From NCBI GenBank assembly GCA_023443515.1, contig JAEZUC010000058.1:1-64000 (forward strand): 64,000 nucleotides of DNA. The letters run 5' to 3'. This DNA comes from Bacillota bacterium (GTDB taxonomy: Bacteria; Bacillota; Clostridia; Acetivibrionales; DSM-1351). The translations under genes were made by a program, and so were the position numbers. How positions within the stretch are numbered: the first letter of the stretch is position 1; each line of letters opens with the position of its first letter. Shown in pieces: positions 52,868 through 63,408 of the stretch. The notes under the pieces were generated by a model. It saw only the letters and a program-made list of their open reading frames with translations, was not told the DNA's origin and did no database searches.

Positions 52868-54683
52868 AGTCCTCCCTTTCCTTACATAGTTTTTTAGCAG
52901 GTTGTTCAGGAAATAAAATCCAGACAGTTGTTCCTCTTCCGGGACTGCTGTCTACCCTGATGCCATAGGCTTCACCGTAGTACAGCTTTATACGCTGATT
53001 TACATTTGAAAGTCCGATGCTTTTGCCTGTCTTGCCGCCTGTTTCCGTAATCTTTAGGTGAAGCTCCTCCAGCTTTTTAGCCTCCATTCCAAGACCATTA
53101 TCCCTTACAGTCACCAGAATATTTTCATGCTGCCTGTTTACGATAATGTCAATATTTCCGCTCCCCTCCTTTTGCTCAAGTCCGTGAACGAAAGCATTCT
53201 CAACAATTGGCTGTATCAATAGGGGGAGTACCTTGAGAATTTTTTCATCAATACCGTCCTGAACATCAATAGTATAATCCACTCGGTCGCCAAAACGGAA
53301 CTTCTGAATTTCCAGATAATTACGAACAAAATCCAACTCACTTTTCAGCTGTTGAGGATTGTCATCCTGTTCCAGAAGATTCCGCATTGATTTCCCCAAA
53401 AGCTTTATTACTGTTGCAATTTCACGCTGCCCGCAGACAAAGGCCTTCATCCGTATACTCTCAAGAGTATTAAACAAAAAATGCGGATTAATCTGGCTTG
53501 CCAGCATTTTAAACTGTGCCTCGTTCTGTTTTGTCAGAAGTTTTTGCTGTTGAAGCTTGTGTTCATAGTTTTCCTGCAATAGCTTTTTCATATCACCTAT
53601 CATCTTAATAAGGTCGGTATACAGCTCGGCAATTTCATCGCTACCGCTGATACCGGGGGCAATATCCAGATCCCCGGAGGCCGCCCTGTGAATCTGAGTC
53701 CTTATAAATAAAATCCTCTCTGAAAAGCTACCGGTAAATAAGACCATGAGCAGTACAGGTACTACAAGACTGATGAGTGCGATTGCAATTCCTGTTATAT
53801 ATGTAGAAAAGACCTGACTTGTGATATCACTGGTAGGTGTAATGTTGATAATTTGTATGGTACTACGGGTTTTTTGAGGAAGAAATGAATCACATACAAT
53901 AAATACTTTTCGGCTTTCATAGGTTACATCCTTAAAAATTTGCTCTTTGTCGCCCGAAACGGCAGTAAACCCCTTTATATCAACTGTTGTACCCAGCTTT
54001 TTACGGTCATCTGCCAGAACAATGCGACCATTATCCACAGTCATAAGCATAGTTGTTCTTTCATTCTGAATAAGGGAGGTCAGGTAACTGTAGCTGACCC
54101 GCATTACCATAACAGCATAATTCCCGTTGTTATCAATGCGAATACGACGTACCAAGGCAAGATAATAGGAATTATTATCACTGTTATAAAAGCACTTCCA
54201 TATCATGTTGCCACCGCTCCTGACTGCAGCCTTGTACCAGTCCTCTTTTCTTATGGCATCTGTAGTTTTTACAATAAAACCATTCTCACAGATGGTGCTA
54301 TTATCTACATACAGAGTAATAGCCTCTATTTGGCTGTAGTACTGTGTATACTCTGTCAGAGCGGGGTAATTTTTCCAGGCATCTATAGACTCTAGAAAAC
54401 TGCTGTATTTAGTTGAAATAAAGACTTTAAGCTGTTTATCAAAATAGATTTTGTCGGATACATTGGTCATAAGATATAAAAGCTCATTGACCCGGTCCCG
54501 CACTCGAAGGGTATCTGTTTTGGCCTCGTTAACCATACGTGAGTAAACAAGATTAGACATGCTGTAGGTCATATATAGGCTCACGAAAAATACCGGCAGC
54601 AGCACGGAGATTATGTATATACCGATCATTTTCTTGCGTATCCGAATATTGTTCCAACCTTCTTTCAAACGCTTGATGAACAC
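52839..54683 (-). CDS. YesM-type sensor histidine kinase
   Basis: Two membrane segments (about residues 20-40 and 285-310) enclose a large extracellular Cache-like sensor. A HAMP segment, the His_kinase domain with QINPHFLFNTLE, and a HATPase domain (PIVENAFVHGLEQ, DNGLGM, GIGLSNV-like SIGLSNVNQRI) follow. It should sense extracellular sugar, directly or via the binding protein, and phosphorylate the adjacent YesN regulator. The start is GTG at 54683 after a GGGTGGA site. Confidence 0.92.
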   Translation of the reverse strand: MFIKRLKEGWNNIRIRKKMIGIYIISVLLPVFFVSLYMTYSMSNLVYSRMVNEAKTDTLRVRDRVNELLYLMTNVSDKIYFDKQLKVFISTKYSSFLESIDAWKNYPALTEYTQYYSQIEAITLYVDNSTICENGFIVKTTDAIRKEDWYKAAVRSGGNMIWKCFYNSDNNSYYLALVRRIRIDNNGNYAVMVMRVSYSYLTSLIQNERTTMLMTVDNGRIVLADDRKKLGTTVDIKGFTAVSGDKEQIFKDVTYESRKVFIVCDSFLPQKTRSTIQIINITPTSDITSQVFSTYITGIAIALISLVVPVLLMVLFTGSFSERILFIRTQIHRAASGDLDIAPGISGSDEIAELYTDLIKMIGDMKKLLQENYEHKLQQQKLLTKQNEAQFKMLASQINPHFLFNTLESIRMKAFVCGQREIATVIKLLGKSMRNLLEQDDNPQQLKSELDFVRNYLEIQKFRFGDRVDYTIDVQDGIDEKILKVLPLLIQPIVENAFVHGLEQKEGSGNIDIIVNRQHENILVTVRDNGLGMEAKKLEELHLKITETGGKTGKSIGLSNVNQRIKLYYGEAYGIRVDSSPGRGTTVWILFPEQPAKKLCKEREDYEDAQGFNH

Positions 54684-54776
54684 GATATTTATTCCACCCT
54701 TGCTGGCACTGTAATATATATTATTAGGTTTATTATAGCAATATAGTAAATTACATACAAACCCATTTTTAATATA

Positions 54777-56912
54777 TTATACTGTAGCTGTCATAGCTAT
54801 TGGAAGGTCACGGGAGGAAGTACCGATGAATATGGTATAGTTACCCGGTACAAAAACCCATCCTTTATTATGGAGGAATTCTGAAAATGTACGTTCATCA
54901 AGTTTAAATGTAATAGATTTTGTTTCACCCGGATTCAGATATACCTTTTCAAAGCCTTGCAATGTGCGCATGGGAGTACCATCTCTTTTTTCCGGTTCCA
55001 CGTATAACTGAACTGACTGTGCACCTGACCTGTCTCCGGTATTGGTTATATCGACGCTGATTTCATAATCCTTGCAGGAGCCAGAACCCATGTTAAAAAT
55101 TTCATTCGACAATGAAAAAGTAGTATAGGATAATCCGTGTCCAAAGGGAAAAAGTGGCGGTACATTGTATGCATCGTGGTAACGATATCCCACAAACAAG
55201 CCCTCGCTGTAACAAACTGTTTCGTTACCGGGATACTCGCCCAATACGTTTACTCCTGTTTCCTCCTGTTTTACGGGGATTGTGAAAGGAAGATGTCCAC
55301 TGGGGTTCTCGTCCCCGAATAAAACTTCCGCCAGTGCAGTACCGCTGTGCATTCCTGAAAAAAATCCCTGCATCACGGTAGGTGCATTGTTTATCCATGG
55401 GCTCATATCAACCGGGGAACCGCTTATGATGACTACTACTGTATTTGGGTTTGCTTCGAGAACTCTTTCCAAAAGTTTATCCTGTTCATAGGGCAAAGTC
55501 ATATCTGTCCTGTCAAGGCCTTCCGATTCCTGCTCATGGCCTGTACCCCCAATGAAAATAACCGCATCGGCTGTCTTAGCAGCCTGAATTGCCTCATTCT
55601 CAAGGCGTATGCTGACATTTCTATATTCCTCATGTGCTGCCCGGTCCTTTTTCTCTATCTCACAACGGGTCTTTTCATCAGCATTAGAAGGTATGTGAAA
55701 TTCATGCTTAGTATATGTCTCATCCGGGTAACCCTGATAATATGAAACCTTTGCTCCCCCAGCCAATCTCATAACTATGCCCGACAGTGGTGTAACCTCA
55801 AATAGAGCCTTGACTGCCGCGCTATCTCCTCCGGTGGAATGTTTTTTGTCCGCATTATTGCCAATGACTGCAACCGTTTTGATATTGTGTGGATTAAGAG
55901 GTAGCACTCTCCTGTCGTTTTTTAAAAGAACAAAACTCTCCTTTGCCACCTCAAGAACTGTCTGTTGGTGCTGAGGCAGATTGTAGCCACCACGTTTTCG
56001 GTCTTGGGAGAACATTTTCAGCCTGAACATTAATTTCAGAATGCGTCGTATCTTTTCATCAAGAATACTTTCAGGTATTTTACCATTTTGTATGGCATTT
56101 ATAAGAGGTTTTGCAAAGAAATAATCATCAAAATCTGTGGTTACATTCATTTCAATATCAAGTCCGGCAATTGCCGGAGACTCTGTATCATGTACTGCAC
56201 CCCAATCCGAAATCACAACACCGTCAAATCCCCACTCCTTACGAAGGATTTCCGTAATCAACTCACTGCTGTGGCTGCAAAAAGTACCGTTGAGCCTGTT
56301 ATAGGCAGTCATAACTGTAAGAACTCCAGCCCTTACTGTTGCTTCAAATGCAGGAAAGTACAGCTCCCTGAGTGTACGTTCATCCACCTCTGCACTTACG
56401 GTAAGACGTTCTGTCTCCTGATTATTTGCTGCAAAGTGCTTGACACAGGCTGCTATGTCAAAACTCTGCACCCCTTTTATAAAGGCTGATGCAAGTTCTG
56501 CCGTCAGCACCGGGTCTTCGCTGAAGTATTCATAATTTCTACCGCATAAAGGTGTACGGATAATATTAACCCCCGGTGCGAGAATAACATCCTTACCACG
56601 GCCTCGTGCTTCGCATCCCAGTACTTCCCCTACCCTCTCGGCAAATGTTCTGTTAAAGGTGGCTGCAAGCGCCGTACAGGCGGGCAGGTATGTAACAAAA
56701 TCCCAATTACCCCCTACCGTTTCCCACTGATTATCAGCAAACTCATTGCGTACACCCATAGGCCCGTCGGAAAACACAAGGGGAGGAATTCCAAGCCTGG
56801 GTATCCCGCCTGTGCGGAATAATCCGTTTCCATGACACATGCCGGTCTTTTCCTCCAAAGTCATCATGGACAGCAACTCTTCTATTTTTTCTTCTACACG
56901 ATTTAATTGCAT
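54777..56912 (-). CDS. GH3 beta-glucosidase
   Basis: The 711-aa protein has the GH3 barrel with nucleophile Asp in FDGVVISDWGAVHD, substrate motif AACVKHFAANNQE and RTLRELYFPAFE, then the second alpha/beta domain (VAVIGNNADKKHSTGGD) and a C-terminal fibronectin III-like domain. There is no signal peptide, so it cleaves imported glucosides. The ATG at 56912 is 8 nt after GGAG; a GTG-started form from 56921 is less likely. In this locus it likely removes glucose from trimmed xyloglucan or cello-oligosaccharides. Confidence 0.93.
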   Translation of the reverse strand: MQLNRVEEKIEELLSMMTLEEKTGMCHGNGLFRTGGIPRLGIPPLVFSDGPMGVRNEFADNQWETVGGNWDFVTYLPACTALAATFNRTFAERVGEVLGCEARGRGKDVILAPGVNIIRTPLCGRNYEYFSEDPVLTAELASAFIKGVQSFDIAACVKHFAANNQETERLTVSAEVDERTLRELYFPAFEATVRAGVLTVMTAYNRLNGTFCSHSSELITEILRKEWGFDGVVISDWGAVHDTESPAIAGLDIEMNVTTDFDDYFFAKPLINAIQNGKIPESILDEKIRRILKLMFRLKMFSQDRKRGGYNLPQHQQTVLEVAKESFVLLKNDRRVLPLNPHNIKTVAVIGNNADKKHSTGGDSAAVKALFEVTPLSGIVMRLAGGAKVSYYQGYPDETYTKHEFHIPSNADEKTRCEIEKKDRAAHEEYRNVSIRLENEAIQAAKTADAVIFIGGTGHEQESEGLDRTDMTLPYEQDKLLERVLEANPNTVVVIISGSPVDMSPWINNAPTVMQGFFSGMHSGTALAEVLFGDENPSGHLPFTIPVKQEETGVNVLGEYPGNETVCYSEGLFVGYRYHDAYNVPPLFPFGHGLSYTTFSLSNEIFNMGSGSCKDYEISVDITNTGDRSGAQSVQLYVEPEKRDGTPMRTLQGFEKVYLNPGETKSITFKLDERTFSEFLHNKGWVFVPGNYTIFIGTSSRDLPIAMTATV

Positions 56913-56940
56913 TATATTCACTCCAAAATCCCAGTATTGT

Positions 56941-59253
56941 CTATATAATACTTATAGTATAACCGCCACTAAAAATCCCCGGCATAAATACAGTACCATC
57001 CTGTTTCTTCTCAATAGTTCCGCCAATACATCCGTCTGCTGAAAGGCCACACAGTTTCAAACTCCACGGCTTCCCGTCTCCCTTGGCATCCACAATAAGC
57101 TCACTGCCAATACGCTCTACCGAAAGAGTAAGTGCTTCTTTTCCGTCCTTGTCGTATACGGAAGTATTGGCACAAGCACCGTCGCAAAGGGGCGTCAACA
57201 GCAAGCTGACATCCTGTGCATAATCATATACCGTTTCTTCTTCGCTGTAGCCCATAGCCAGAAGGCTTTCAGGGCGAACATATAGCGGCAGGCTCATGTA
57301 ATTGTGCTTTTCCCTGCGGTAACTGCCTCCTGTAACAATTTCACCTGTCACAAGGTTATACCACTGACCCTTGGGCAGATAATAATCCACTATTCCAGAA
57401 GCCGTAAATACCGGTGCCACCAGCAGTGAGTCACCCAGCATATATTGGCGGTCAAGGGTTGTACAAACAGGGTCATCAGGGAACTCAATAAACATTGCAC
57501 GAGCTGAGGGCAGCCCCTGCTGCGTAGCCTGAACCGCAGTTTTGTATATATATGGCATAAGGCGACATTTCAGATTTGCAAAGAAACGCAGTACATCCAC
57601 TGCCTCTTCGTCATACAGCCATGGTACACGGTAGCCGGTACTGCCATGAAGCCGTGAATGAGATGACAGCATACCAAAGGCCAGCCACCGTTTGTAAACA
57701 TCAGCTGTGGCAGTTTGCTCAAAACCGCCGATATCGTGACTCCAGAAACCAAAGCCACACAACCCTAGTGACAGTCCCCCTCGTAAACTTTCTGCCATGG
57801 AAGAAAAGTCAGCTGTACAATCTCCGCCCCAGTGAACAGGGAACTTCTGACTGCCTACCGTAGCTGATCTTGCAAATACTATCGCCTCCTTACCCGCCGA
57901 TTTCAAAGTATCAAAGACTGTCCTGTTATAAAGATAAGTGTAGAAATTATGCATCTTGACAGGGTCTGAACCATCGTAATAAACAACATCCTCTGTTGGA
58001 ATACGTTCTCCGAAATCAGTTTTAAAACAATCAACACCCATATCCACGAGGTTAAGCAGCTTTTCAGAAAACCAATTACATGCCTCGGGATTTGTAAAAT
58101 CTACTATAGCCATACCCGGCTGCCACATATCCCACTGCCAGACACTGCCATCCTTTTTGTGTATGAAATAGCCTTTTTCCATTCCTTCCTCAAATAAAGC
58201 AGACTCCTGTGAGACATAGGAATTAATCCAGACACAAATATGCAGGCCCTTTTCTTTAAGATTTGACAGCATCTTTTTGGGGTCAGGAAAAACATCTTTG
58301 TCCCAAACAAAATCACACCAATTAAACTCTTTCATCCAGAAACAGTCAAAGTGGAATACGGATAGTGGAATACGACGCTGACTCATTCCATTAATAAAGC
58401 TTGTTACGGTTTCTTCATCATAATCAGTAGTAAAGGAAGTTGAAAGCCATAATCCGAAGGACCATGGAGGGGGCATGGCAGGTCGTCCCGTAAGAGCAGT
58501 ATAGTTTGAAATCACTTGCTTACAGTCTGAACCTCCAATTATAAAATAGTCAAGGGCTTCTCCCTCAACAGAAAACTGAGAACGTGACACTACCTCACTG
58601 CATATTTCAAAAGACACAAGACCGGGATCGTTGACAAAAACTCCATACCCTCGGTTTGTTATATAAAAAGGTATATTTTTGTAGGACTGCTGTGTACAAG
58701 TACCTCCATCCTGATTCCAAATCTCAACCGCCTGACCGTTTTTGACAAAGGGTGTAAACCTCTCTCCCAAACCGTAAACACACTCTCCCACATCCAAATC
58801 AAGCTGTTCTCTCATATAGGTTTGACCGCTTTGGTGCTTTATGTATGCCAGGTGCCGAAAGCCGCTTCCGGTGAGACGTTCATTCCCTCGAAAATATTCT
58901 ATACTATAGCTGTTTTTATCAATACGAGCTTTTAGTCCTCCGCTTTCAAACCACACTGCATCGTCATTTTCAACGATGGCAGGAGTAAATGCGGGTGCAT
59001 TAAGTTCAAAATTAGGCCCGTTTTTTTTAACACCTTTATAGTGGTATGCCCTTACGTGAATTATATCAGCAGCCGGGGAACTCAACTCAATAGTTAGTGC
59101 AGGGCCGCCTAAAGTATCTCCTCTGTGATTAATCGGGTTGCATGGTGCAAAAATACGTAGTCTGTCCCCGCAGTTCTCAATACGGTATGCCTTGGACGGG
59201 TAATACAGGGAATATCCTTCCTTGCTCATCCAATATCCATTAAGAAATTTCAT
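56941..59253 (-). CDS. GH31 alpha-xylosidase (YicI type)
   Basis: The 770-aa enzyme has the GH31 nucleophile Asp413 in CFKTDFGERIPTEDV, the form seen in alpha-xylosidases, and the acid/base Asp478 in HWGGDCTADF. The N-terminal beta domain and HFDCFWMKEFNWCDF barrel region also match YicI. No signal peptide is present. It removes alpha-xylose from the non-reducing end of imported oligosaccharides. AGGAGG lies upstream of the ATG. It is transcribed away from the ABC transporter operon. Confidence 0.92.
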   Translation of the reverse strand: MKFLNGYWMSKEGYSLYYPSKAYRIENCGDRLRIFAPCNPINHRGDTLGGPALTIELSSPAADIIHVRAYHYKGVKKNGPNFELNAPAFTPAIVENDDAVWFESGGLKARIDKNSYSIEYFRGNERLTGSGFRHLAYIKHQSGQTYMREQLDLDVGECVYGLGERFTPFVKNGQAVEIWNQDGGTCTQQSYKNIPFYITNRGYGVFVNDPGLVSFEICSEVVSRSQFSVEGEALDYFIIGGSDCKQVISNYTALTGRPAMPPPWSFGLWLSTSFTTDYDEETVTSFINGMSQRRIPLSVFHFDCFWMKEFNWCDFVWDKDVFPDPKKMLSNLKEKGLHICVWINSYVSQESALFEEGMEKGYFIHKKDGSVWQWDMWQPGMAIVDFTNPEACNWFSEKLLNLVDMGVDCFKTDFGERIPTEDVVYYDGSDPVKMHNFYTYLYNRTVFDTLKSAGKEAIVFARSATVGSQKFPVHWGGDCTADFSSMAESLRGGLSLGLCGFGFWSHDIGGFEQTATADVYKRWLAFGMLSSHSRLHGSTGYRVPWLYDEEAVDVLRFFANLKCRLMPYIYKTAVQATQQGLPSARAMFIEFPDDPVCTTLDRQYMLGDSLLVAPVFTASGIVDYYLPKGQWYNLVTGEIVTGGSYRREKHNYMSLPLYVRPESLLAMGYSEEETVYDYAQDVSLLLTPLCDGACANTSVYDKDGKEALTLSVERIGSELIVDAKGDGKPWSLKLCGLSADGCIGGTIEKKQDGTVFMPGIFSGGYTISII

Positions 59254-59352
59254 GGTATAAAGACCTCCTGGAATGTTTTCCGGCTATTTTATTTATCATT
59301 ATTCTCAATTATACATATACATTTATATATTTAAAACGTAAAAAATCGCAGC

Positions 59353-59420
59353 AAAAACACTGTAATAATTATAGAACTTTATGTCAGCTTAAAGCCACCT
59401 ATAAAAATTACAGTGTTTTT
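59353..59420. promoter_or_regulatory. Long inverted repeat between the divergent GH31 and ABC operons
   Basis: AAAAACACTGTAAT (59353-59366) and ATTACAGTGTTTTT (59407-59420) are perfect 14-bp inverted repeats with a 40-nt loop. The arms end in A or T tracts, so the RNA would look like an intrinsic terminator in either direction. It may insulate or attenuate the divergent leaders. Confidence 0.55.
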
Positions 59421-59437
59421 GACTATATTTTTAGGAT

Positions 59438-59451
59438 ATACAAATTTGTAT
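59438..59451. promoter_or_regulatory. Candidate operator palindrome
   Basis: ATACAAATTTGTAT is a perfect 14-bp palindrome 64 nt before the first permease gene. It could bind the YesN regulator or another factor; no experimental match is known to me. Confidence 0.35.
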
Positions 59452-59514
59452 GGGCAAGATACAATATTTTTGTTAAATATTACTAAATCCATAAAATATT
59501 TGGAGGGAAACTAA

Positions 59515-60465
59515 ATGTCCAGTCCCACTAGCAACACTACGTACTTAAAAGTAAAAAAAAATAGGCATCGGGATAGGTTCAAATTGTTTTTTATGGCTTT
59601 GCCTTTTCTGATTCTTTGTTTTACATTCTCCTACTTGCCTTTATACGGATGGATTTACTCAATGTTTGATTATCGTCCGCCATTTAAACTCTATCAGTGT
59701 GATTTTGTAGGGCTTAAATGGATTACATCAATTGTTACAAATCCTGCTTATAGAAATGCAATCGGTGATGTTCTTCGCAATACTTTTGCCATCAGCGGGC
59801 TAAACCTGTTGACTTCCGTTCTGCCTCTTGCCTTTGCCGTTTTTCTAAATGAAGTCAGCCGAGGCTGGTTTAAAAGGTTAGTACAAGTCTTGACTACTCT
59901 GCCTAATTTTATCAGCTGGGTACTAGTTTACTCGGTTGCCTATGTGTTTTTTTCAACCGGTGACGGAGTAGTAAACAAGATTTTAATGAATATGCACATT
60001 ATTTCTTCTCCGATAAACTTTCTTGCAAGTGATAACCATACATGGCTTTCAATGACTCTATGGAGTTTGTGGAAAACTCTTGGCTGGAGCGCCATTATGT
60101 ACCTTGCCGCAATAGCAGGCATCGACCAGGAGCTTTATGAAGCAGCCAAGGTTGATGGAGCAGGACGCTTCCGTACGATGTGGAATATAACTGTGCCGTC
60201 GCTATTACCAACCTTCTTTGTTCTTCTGATGCTGTCTGTTGCAAATTTTCTGAACAACGGACTTGACCAGTATTACGTATTCCAGAATGCAATGAACAAA
60301 GCACACATTCAGGTTCTTGACCTTTATGTTTATAACATAGGTGTAGGCAGCATGAATTTCCCTCTTGCAACTGCCGTAAGTATGCTCAAGTCTATCGTAA
60401 GCATAGCACTGCTGTTTACGGTGAATGGTGTATCAAAACTTCTGCGTGGCGAAACTATTGTCTAA
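59515..60465 (+). CDS. Carbohydrate ABC transporter permease, LplB/YtcQ-partner type
   Basis: The 316-aa membrane protein has about six helices and the EAA motif ELYEAAKVDGAGRFRTMWNITVPS that contacts an ATPase. It starts with the LplB-like cytoplasmic KKNRHRDRFKLFFMALPF segment. GGAGGG precedes the ATG. With the next permease and binding protein it forms an importer of oligosaccharides. No ATPase gene lies in this operon as seen, so a shared MsmK-type ATPase is likely. Confidence 0.92.
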   Translation: MSSPTSNTTYLKVKKNRHRDRFKLFFMALPFLILCFTFSYLPLYGWIYSMFDYRPPFKLYQCDFVGLKWITSIVTNPAYRNAIGDVLRNTFAISGLNLLTSVLPLAFAVFLNEVSRGWFKRLVQVLTTLPNFISWVLVYSVAYVFFSTGDGVVNKILMNMHIISSPINFLASDNHTWLSMTLWSLWKTLGWSAIMYLAAIAGIDQELYEAAKVDGAGRFRTMWNITVPSLLPTFFVLLMLSVANFLNNGLDQYYVFQNAMNKAHIQVLDLYVYNIGVGSMNFPLATAVSMLKSIVSIALLFTVNGVSKLLRGETIV

Positions 60466-60490
60466 TAGGTTAAAAAGGAGGAAAATAAAC

Positions 60491-61414
60491 ATGTTACCCC
60501 TAATAAAAAAGAAACAACGTTACACTTTGGGAGATATTCTGTTTTATATAATTACATACACCATATTTGCGATTTTAACTATAGCTTGTATCTATCCTTT
60601 TTATTTTTTAATTATAAACACTCTTACATCAAATGAAATAAGCTCCAAAATGGCTGTTTTAGTACTGCCTAAGGAAATTCATTTTGACAACTATCTGAAA
60701 ATTTTGAAGCTGAACGGGCTTACAGATGCTTTGTTTGTGTCAGTAGCACGTACAATAATCGGTGCCTCCCTGACGGTTTTTGCCTCAGCCTTTTTAGGAT
60801 ACCTGTTCACCAAAAAAGAAATGTGGGGGCGCAAATTCTGGTACCGTTTTGTTATTGTTACAATGTACTTCAATGCAGGACTGATCCCATGGTTCATAAC
60901 AATGCTGAATCTGGGACTTAGGAACAATTTCCTTGCATATATACTGCCTGCTATCGTAGCACCCTTTAATGTAATCCTTGTAAAAACGTATATAGAAAAT
61001 ACTCCTCAGGCCCTACAAGAAGCCGCTCAGATAGACGGCGCCGGATATTTTACCATATTTATCAAAGTTGTCTGGCCCCTATGTGTTCCGATTCTTGCAA
61101 CCGTTGCCATTTTTGCTGCAGTTGGTCAATGGAACTCTTTTACTGACACACTGTTGCTGATGACGGACAGTCATTTGTACACCTTGCAGTTTATTCTATA
61201 CCGCTTTCTCAATCAGGCAAGCTCCCTTGCAAGCATAATGAGAAACAGCGGTGCGGGAATTGGTCAATCGGTATCAAACCTTGCAGGCTCGCAAACGGCA
61301 CAATCAGTCAGGATGACTGTTTCGGTCGTTGTAATTCTTCCAATTTTGTTTGTATATCCCTTTTTTCAGCGGTACTTTGTCGGCGGAATAATCATAGGTG
61401 CCGTCAAAGGGTAG
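60491..61414 (+). CDS. Carbohydrate ABC transporter permease, YtcP/LplC type
   Basis: The 307-aa membrane protein has six helices and the EAA motif ALQEAAQIDGAGYFTIFIKVVWP, and ends GGIIIGAVKG as LplC-type permeases do. The ATG at 60491 is 9 nt after AAGGAGG; an extension from 60425 overlaps the first permease gene and is not likely. It is the second channel subunit for the binding protein encoded next. Confidence 0.92.
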   Translation: MLPLIKKKQRYTLGDILFYIITYTIFAILTIACIYPFYFLIINTLTSNEISSKMAVLVLPKEIHFDNYLKILKLNGLTDALFVSVARTIIGASLTVFASAFLGYLFTKKEMWGRKFWYRFVIVTMYFNAGLIPWFITMLNLGLRNNFLAYILPAIVAPFNVILVKTYIENTPQALQEAAQIDGAGYFTIFIKVVWPLCVPILATVAIFAAVGQWNSFTDTLLLMTDSHLYTLQFILYRFLNQASSLASIMRNSGAGIGQSVSNLAGSQTAQSVRMTVSVVVILPILFVYPFFQRYFVGGIIIGAVKG

Positions 61415-61505
61415 TTATTTAGTTCAAAAGTACTATACACTGCAGTGTAATGACAAATATATAAACACTGCTCTACTAATACAATAATTTAATGGAGGTC
61501 TATGT

Positions 61506-63278
61506 ATGAAAAAGTGGCTTATCAAATCCTTAACCGCTGCCATTATACTGAGTGTTACCGTCAGTATGGCAGCTTGTACCAAGCCGGGTGGCGACAGCAG
61601 TTCCTCATCCGGTTCCGGTAGTTCAGCAACTGGTTCAGGCAGTAATCCTTACAAGGACACTGTAACCCTTGATGTTTACACTCTTACAGGTAATTTTCAA
61701 GGTGAACAGATAGGATGGTTCGGAAAGGTACTCAAAGACAAATTTAATCTAAAGTTAAACATTATCTCAGCTCAGACAGATGGAAATGCAGACCAGTCTT
61801 TTCAGACACGTTCTGCTTCCGGAGACCTTGGTGATATTGTGGTATACGGTGCCATTGATACCAAATTCACCGATTCTGTTAAAGCCGGTCTTCTAATGAA
61901 GCTGTCAGATAACGATTTGCTGGCAAAGCACGGTGACAACATTGTAAAGAATTTCTCTGGTGCCTTAAAGCGTATTTCCGATAAATACGGTGATTATGCA
62001 ATCCCCAATAATGTTTCTACTGAGTCACCAAATACTCCTTCCGAGGACTCTGATCTGACATTCGGTGTATATACCCGTTATGATTATTATCAGGAGATTG
62101 GTTCTCCTAAGTTGAATAGCTTTGATGATGTATATCCAATGTTAAAAGCAATGGCACAAAAGCACCCCACCAACTCAAACGGTCAGAAGCAGTATGCCTT
62201 TTCACTGTTTAAGGATTGGGACGGTTGCATGATGATGTTCGGAAAAATGATTGCAGAACTTTACGGCTATGAGGAAGCACCCTTTGGAGGTTTTCTTCTG
62301 ACAAATAATATGGCAACTGAGTATCAGACTGTAATTGACCCGGACGGTTATTATGTAAAAGCTCTGAAAGTTTACAATCAGGCGTATCGTGACGGTCTGC
62401 TTGACCCCGACTCAATTAATCAGACCTGGGATGATATTACTAAAAAGTATGCAAACGGTCAGGTGCTGTATTCTCAATTCAGCTGGCTTGGCCCTAACAA
62501 TTTTAACAATGCTGACAACATATCAAAGGGTGCAGGCTTTGCTCTTGTCCCTATAGCTGATGAGAAAATCTGGTCAAATGGGTTTACTCCAAACGGCAGT
62601 ACTTACCTTGTGGCATTAGGCAAGTCATGCAAAAATCCTGAACGTGCCATGGATTTTCTTAACTGGTACTACTCTCCTGAGGGAACAATGACAATAAAGA
62701 ACGGCCCTGAGGGTCTTGCATGGAAAATGGAAAATGGTAAGCCAACATTAACTGAATTTGGTAAAAAGTGTATGCCAGCTATTGCAGTTGAAGTGTCAAA
62801 TGAGTTTGGTGGCAGCGATTGGCAGACAGGTGAGTGCAAGGTTGGCTTTGATGGCTTGGCAGCCAACTCCATTAATCCTAATACAAAAGAGCCATACTAT
62901 TACAAACTTTGGTCATCAACCCTGTCCTCCAACACAAGTACTCTTCAGAAAAACTGGAGTGCAGCCATGGATGGCGCTTTGTCTACAAAAGACTGGCTTG
63001 TGAAAAACAACCATGTATCAGTTTCTCCCGGTACCGACTATGTTGCACCTATTCTTCCTTCAGACATTCAGTCCACACAGGACGTTGTAAAAATGGACAT
63101 TCGCGACTATTCCTGGAAAATGGTTTATGCAAAGAGTGACAGTGAATTTGACTCCCTTCTGAAGGAAATGACCGAGAAGGTCAAGGGAGAAGGTTTTGAC
63201 ACCGTCGTTGAATGGAATAAACAGCAGTTAGCCGAGCTTGCTGAGGCCCGAAAGCTGGCAGCAGACAGCGGTAATTAA
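61506..63278 (+). CDS. Extracellular oligosaccharide-binding lipoprotein
   Basis: A lipoprotein signal ends at Cys24 (VSMAACTKPGG), followed by a Ser/Gly-rich linker, so the 590-aa protein is membrane-tethered outside. The rest is a large family 1-type solute-binding fold with GFALVPIADEKIWSNGF and NPERAMDFLNWYYSPEGT. It is the LplA/YtcQ size class that serves LplBC-type permeases. The enzyme set nearby suggests xyloglucan-type oligosaccharides as ligand. Confidence 0.92.
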   Translation: MKKWLIKSLTAAIILSVTVSMAACTKPGGDSSSSSGSGSSATGSGSNPYKDTVTLDVYTLTGNFQGEQIGWFGKVLKDKFNLKLNIISAQTDGNADQSFQTRSASGDLGDIVVYGAIDTKFTDSVKAGLLMKLSDNDLLAKHGDNIVKNFSGALKRISDKYGDYAIPNNVSTESPNTPSEDSDLTFGVYTRYDYYQEIGSPKLNSFDDVYPMLKAMAQKHPTNSNGQKQYAFSLFKDWDGCMMMFGKMIAELYGYEEAPFGGFLLTNNMATEYQTVIDPDGYYVKALKVYNQAYRDGLLDPDSINQTWDDITKKYANGQVLYSQFSWLGPNNFNNADNISKGAGFALVPIADEKIWSNGFTPNGSTYLVALGKSCKNPERAMDFLNWYYSPEGTMTIKNGPEGLAWKMENGKPTLTEFGKKCMPAIAVEVSNEFGGSDWQTGECKVGFDGLAANSINPNTKEPYYYKLWSSTLSSNTSTLQKNWSAAMDGALSTKDWLVKNNHVSVSPGTDYVAPILPSDIQSTQDVVKMDIRDYSWKMVYAKSDSEFDSLLKEMTEKVKGEGFDTVVEWNKQQLAELAEARKLAADSGN

Positions 63279-63317
63279 ATTAATAAAACTGTACGTTTTA
63301 TAAATCCTCTCTTTTGG

Positions 63318-63365
63318 AAAAGGGTGCACCTTCGGTAACATCGGGGGATAGCACCCTTTTCCTAT
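63318..63365 (+). terminator. Terminator between binding protein and GH95 gene
   Basis: AAAAGGGTGC (63318-63327) pairs with GCACCCTTTT (63351-63360). It would cut down read-through from the transporter genes into the GH95 gene or act as its attenuator. Confidence 0.75.
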
Positions 63366-63408
63366 TAAAAAATAACAATACCTTACTAATTACCAGGAGG
63401 AAATTCAT

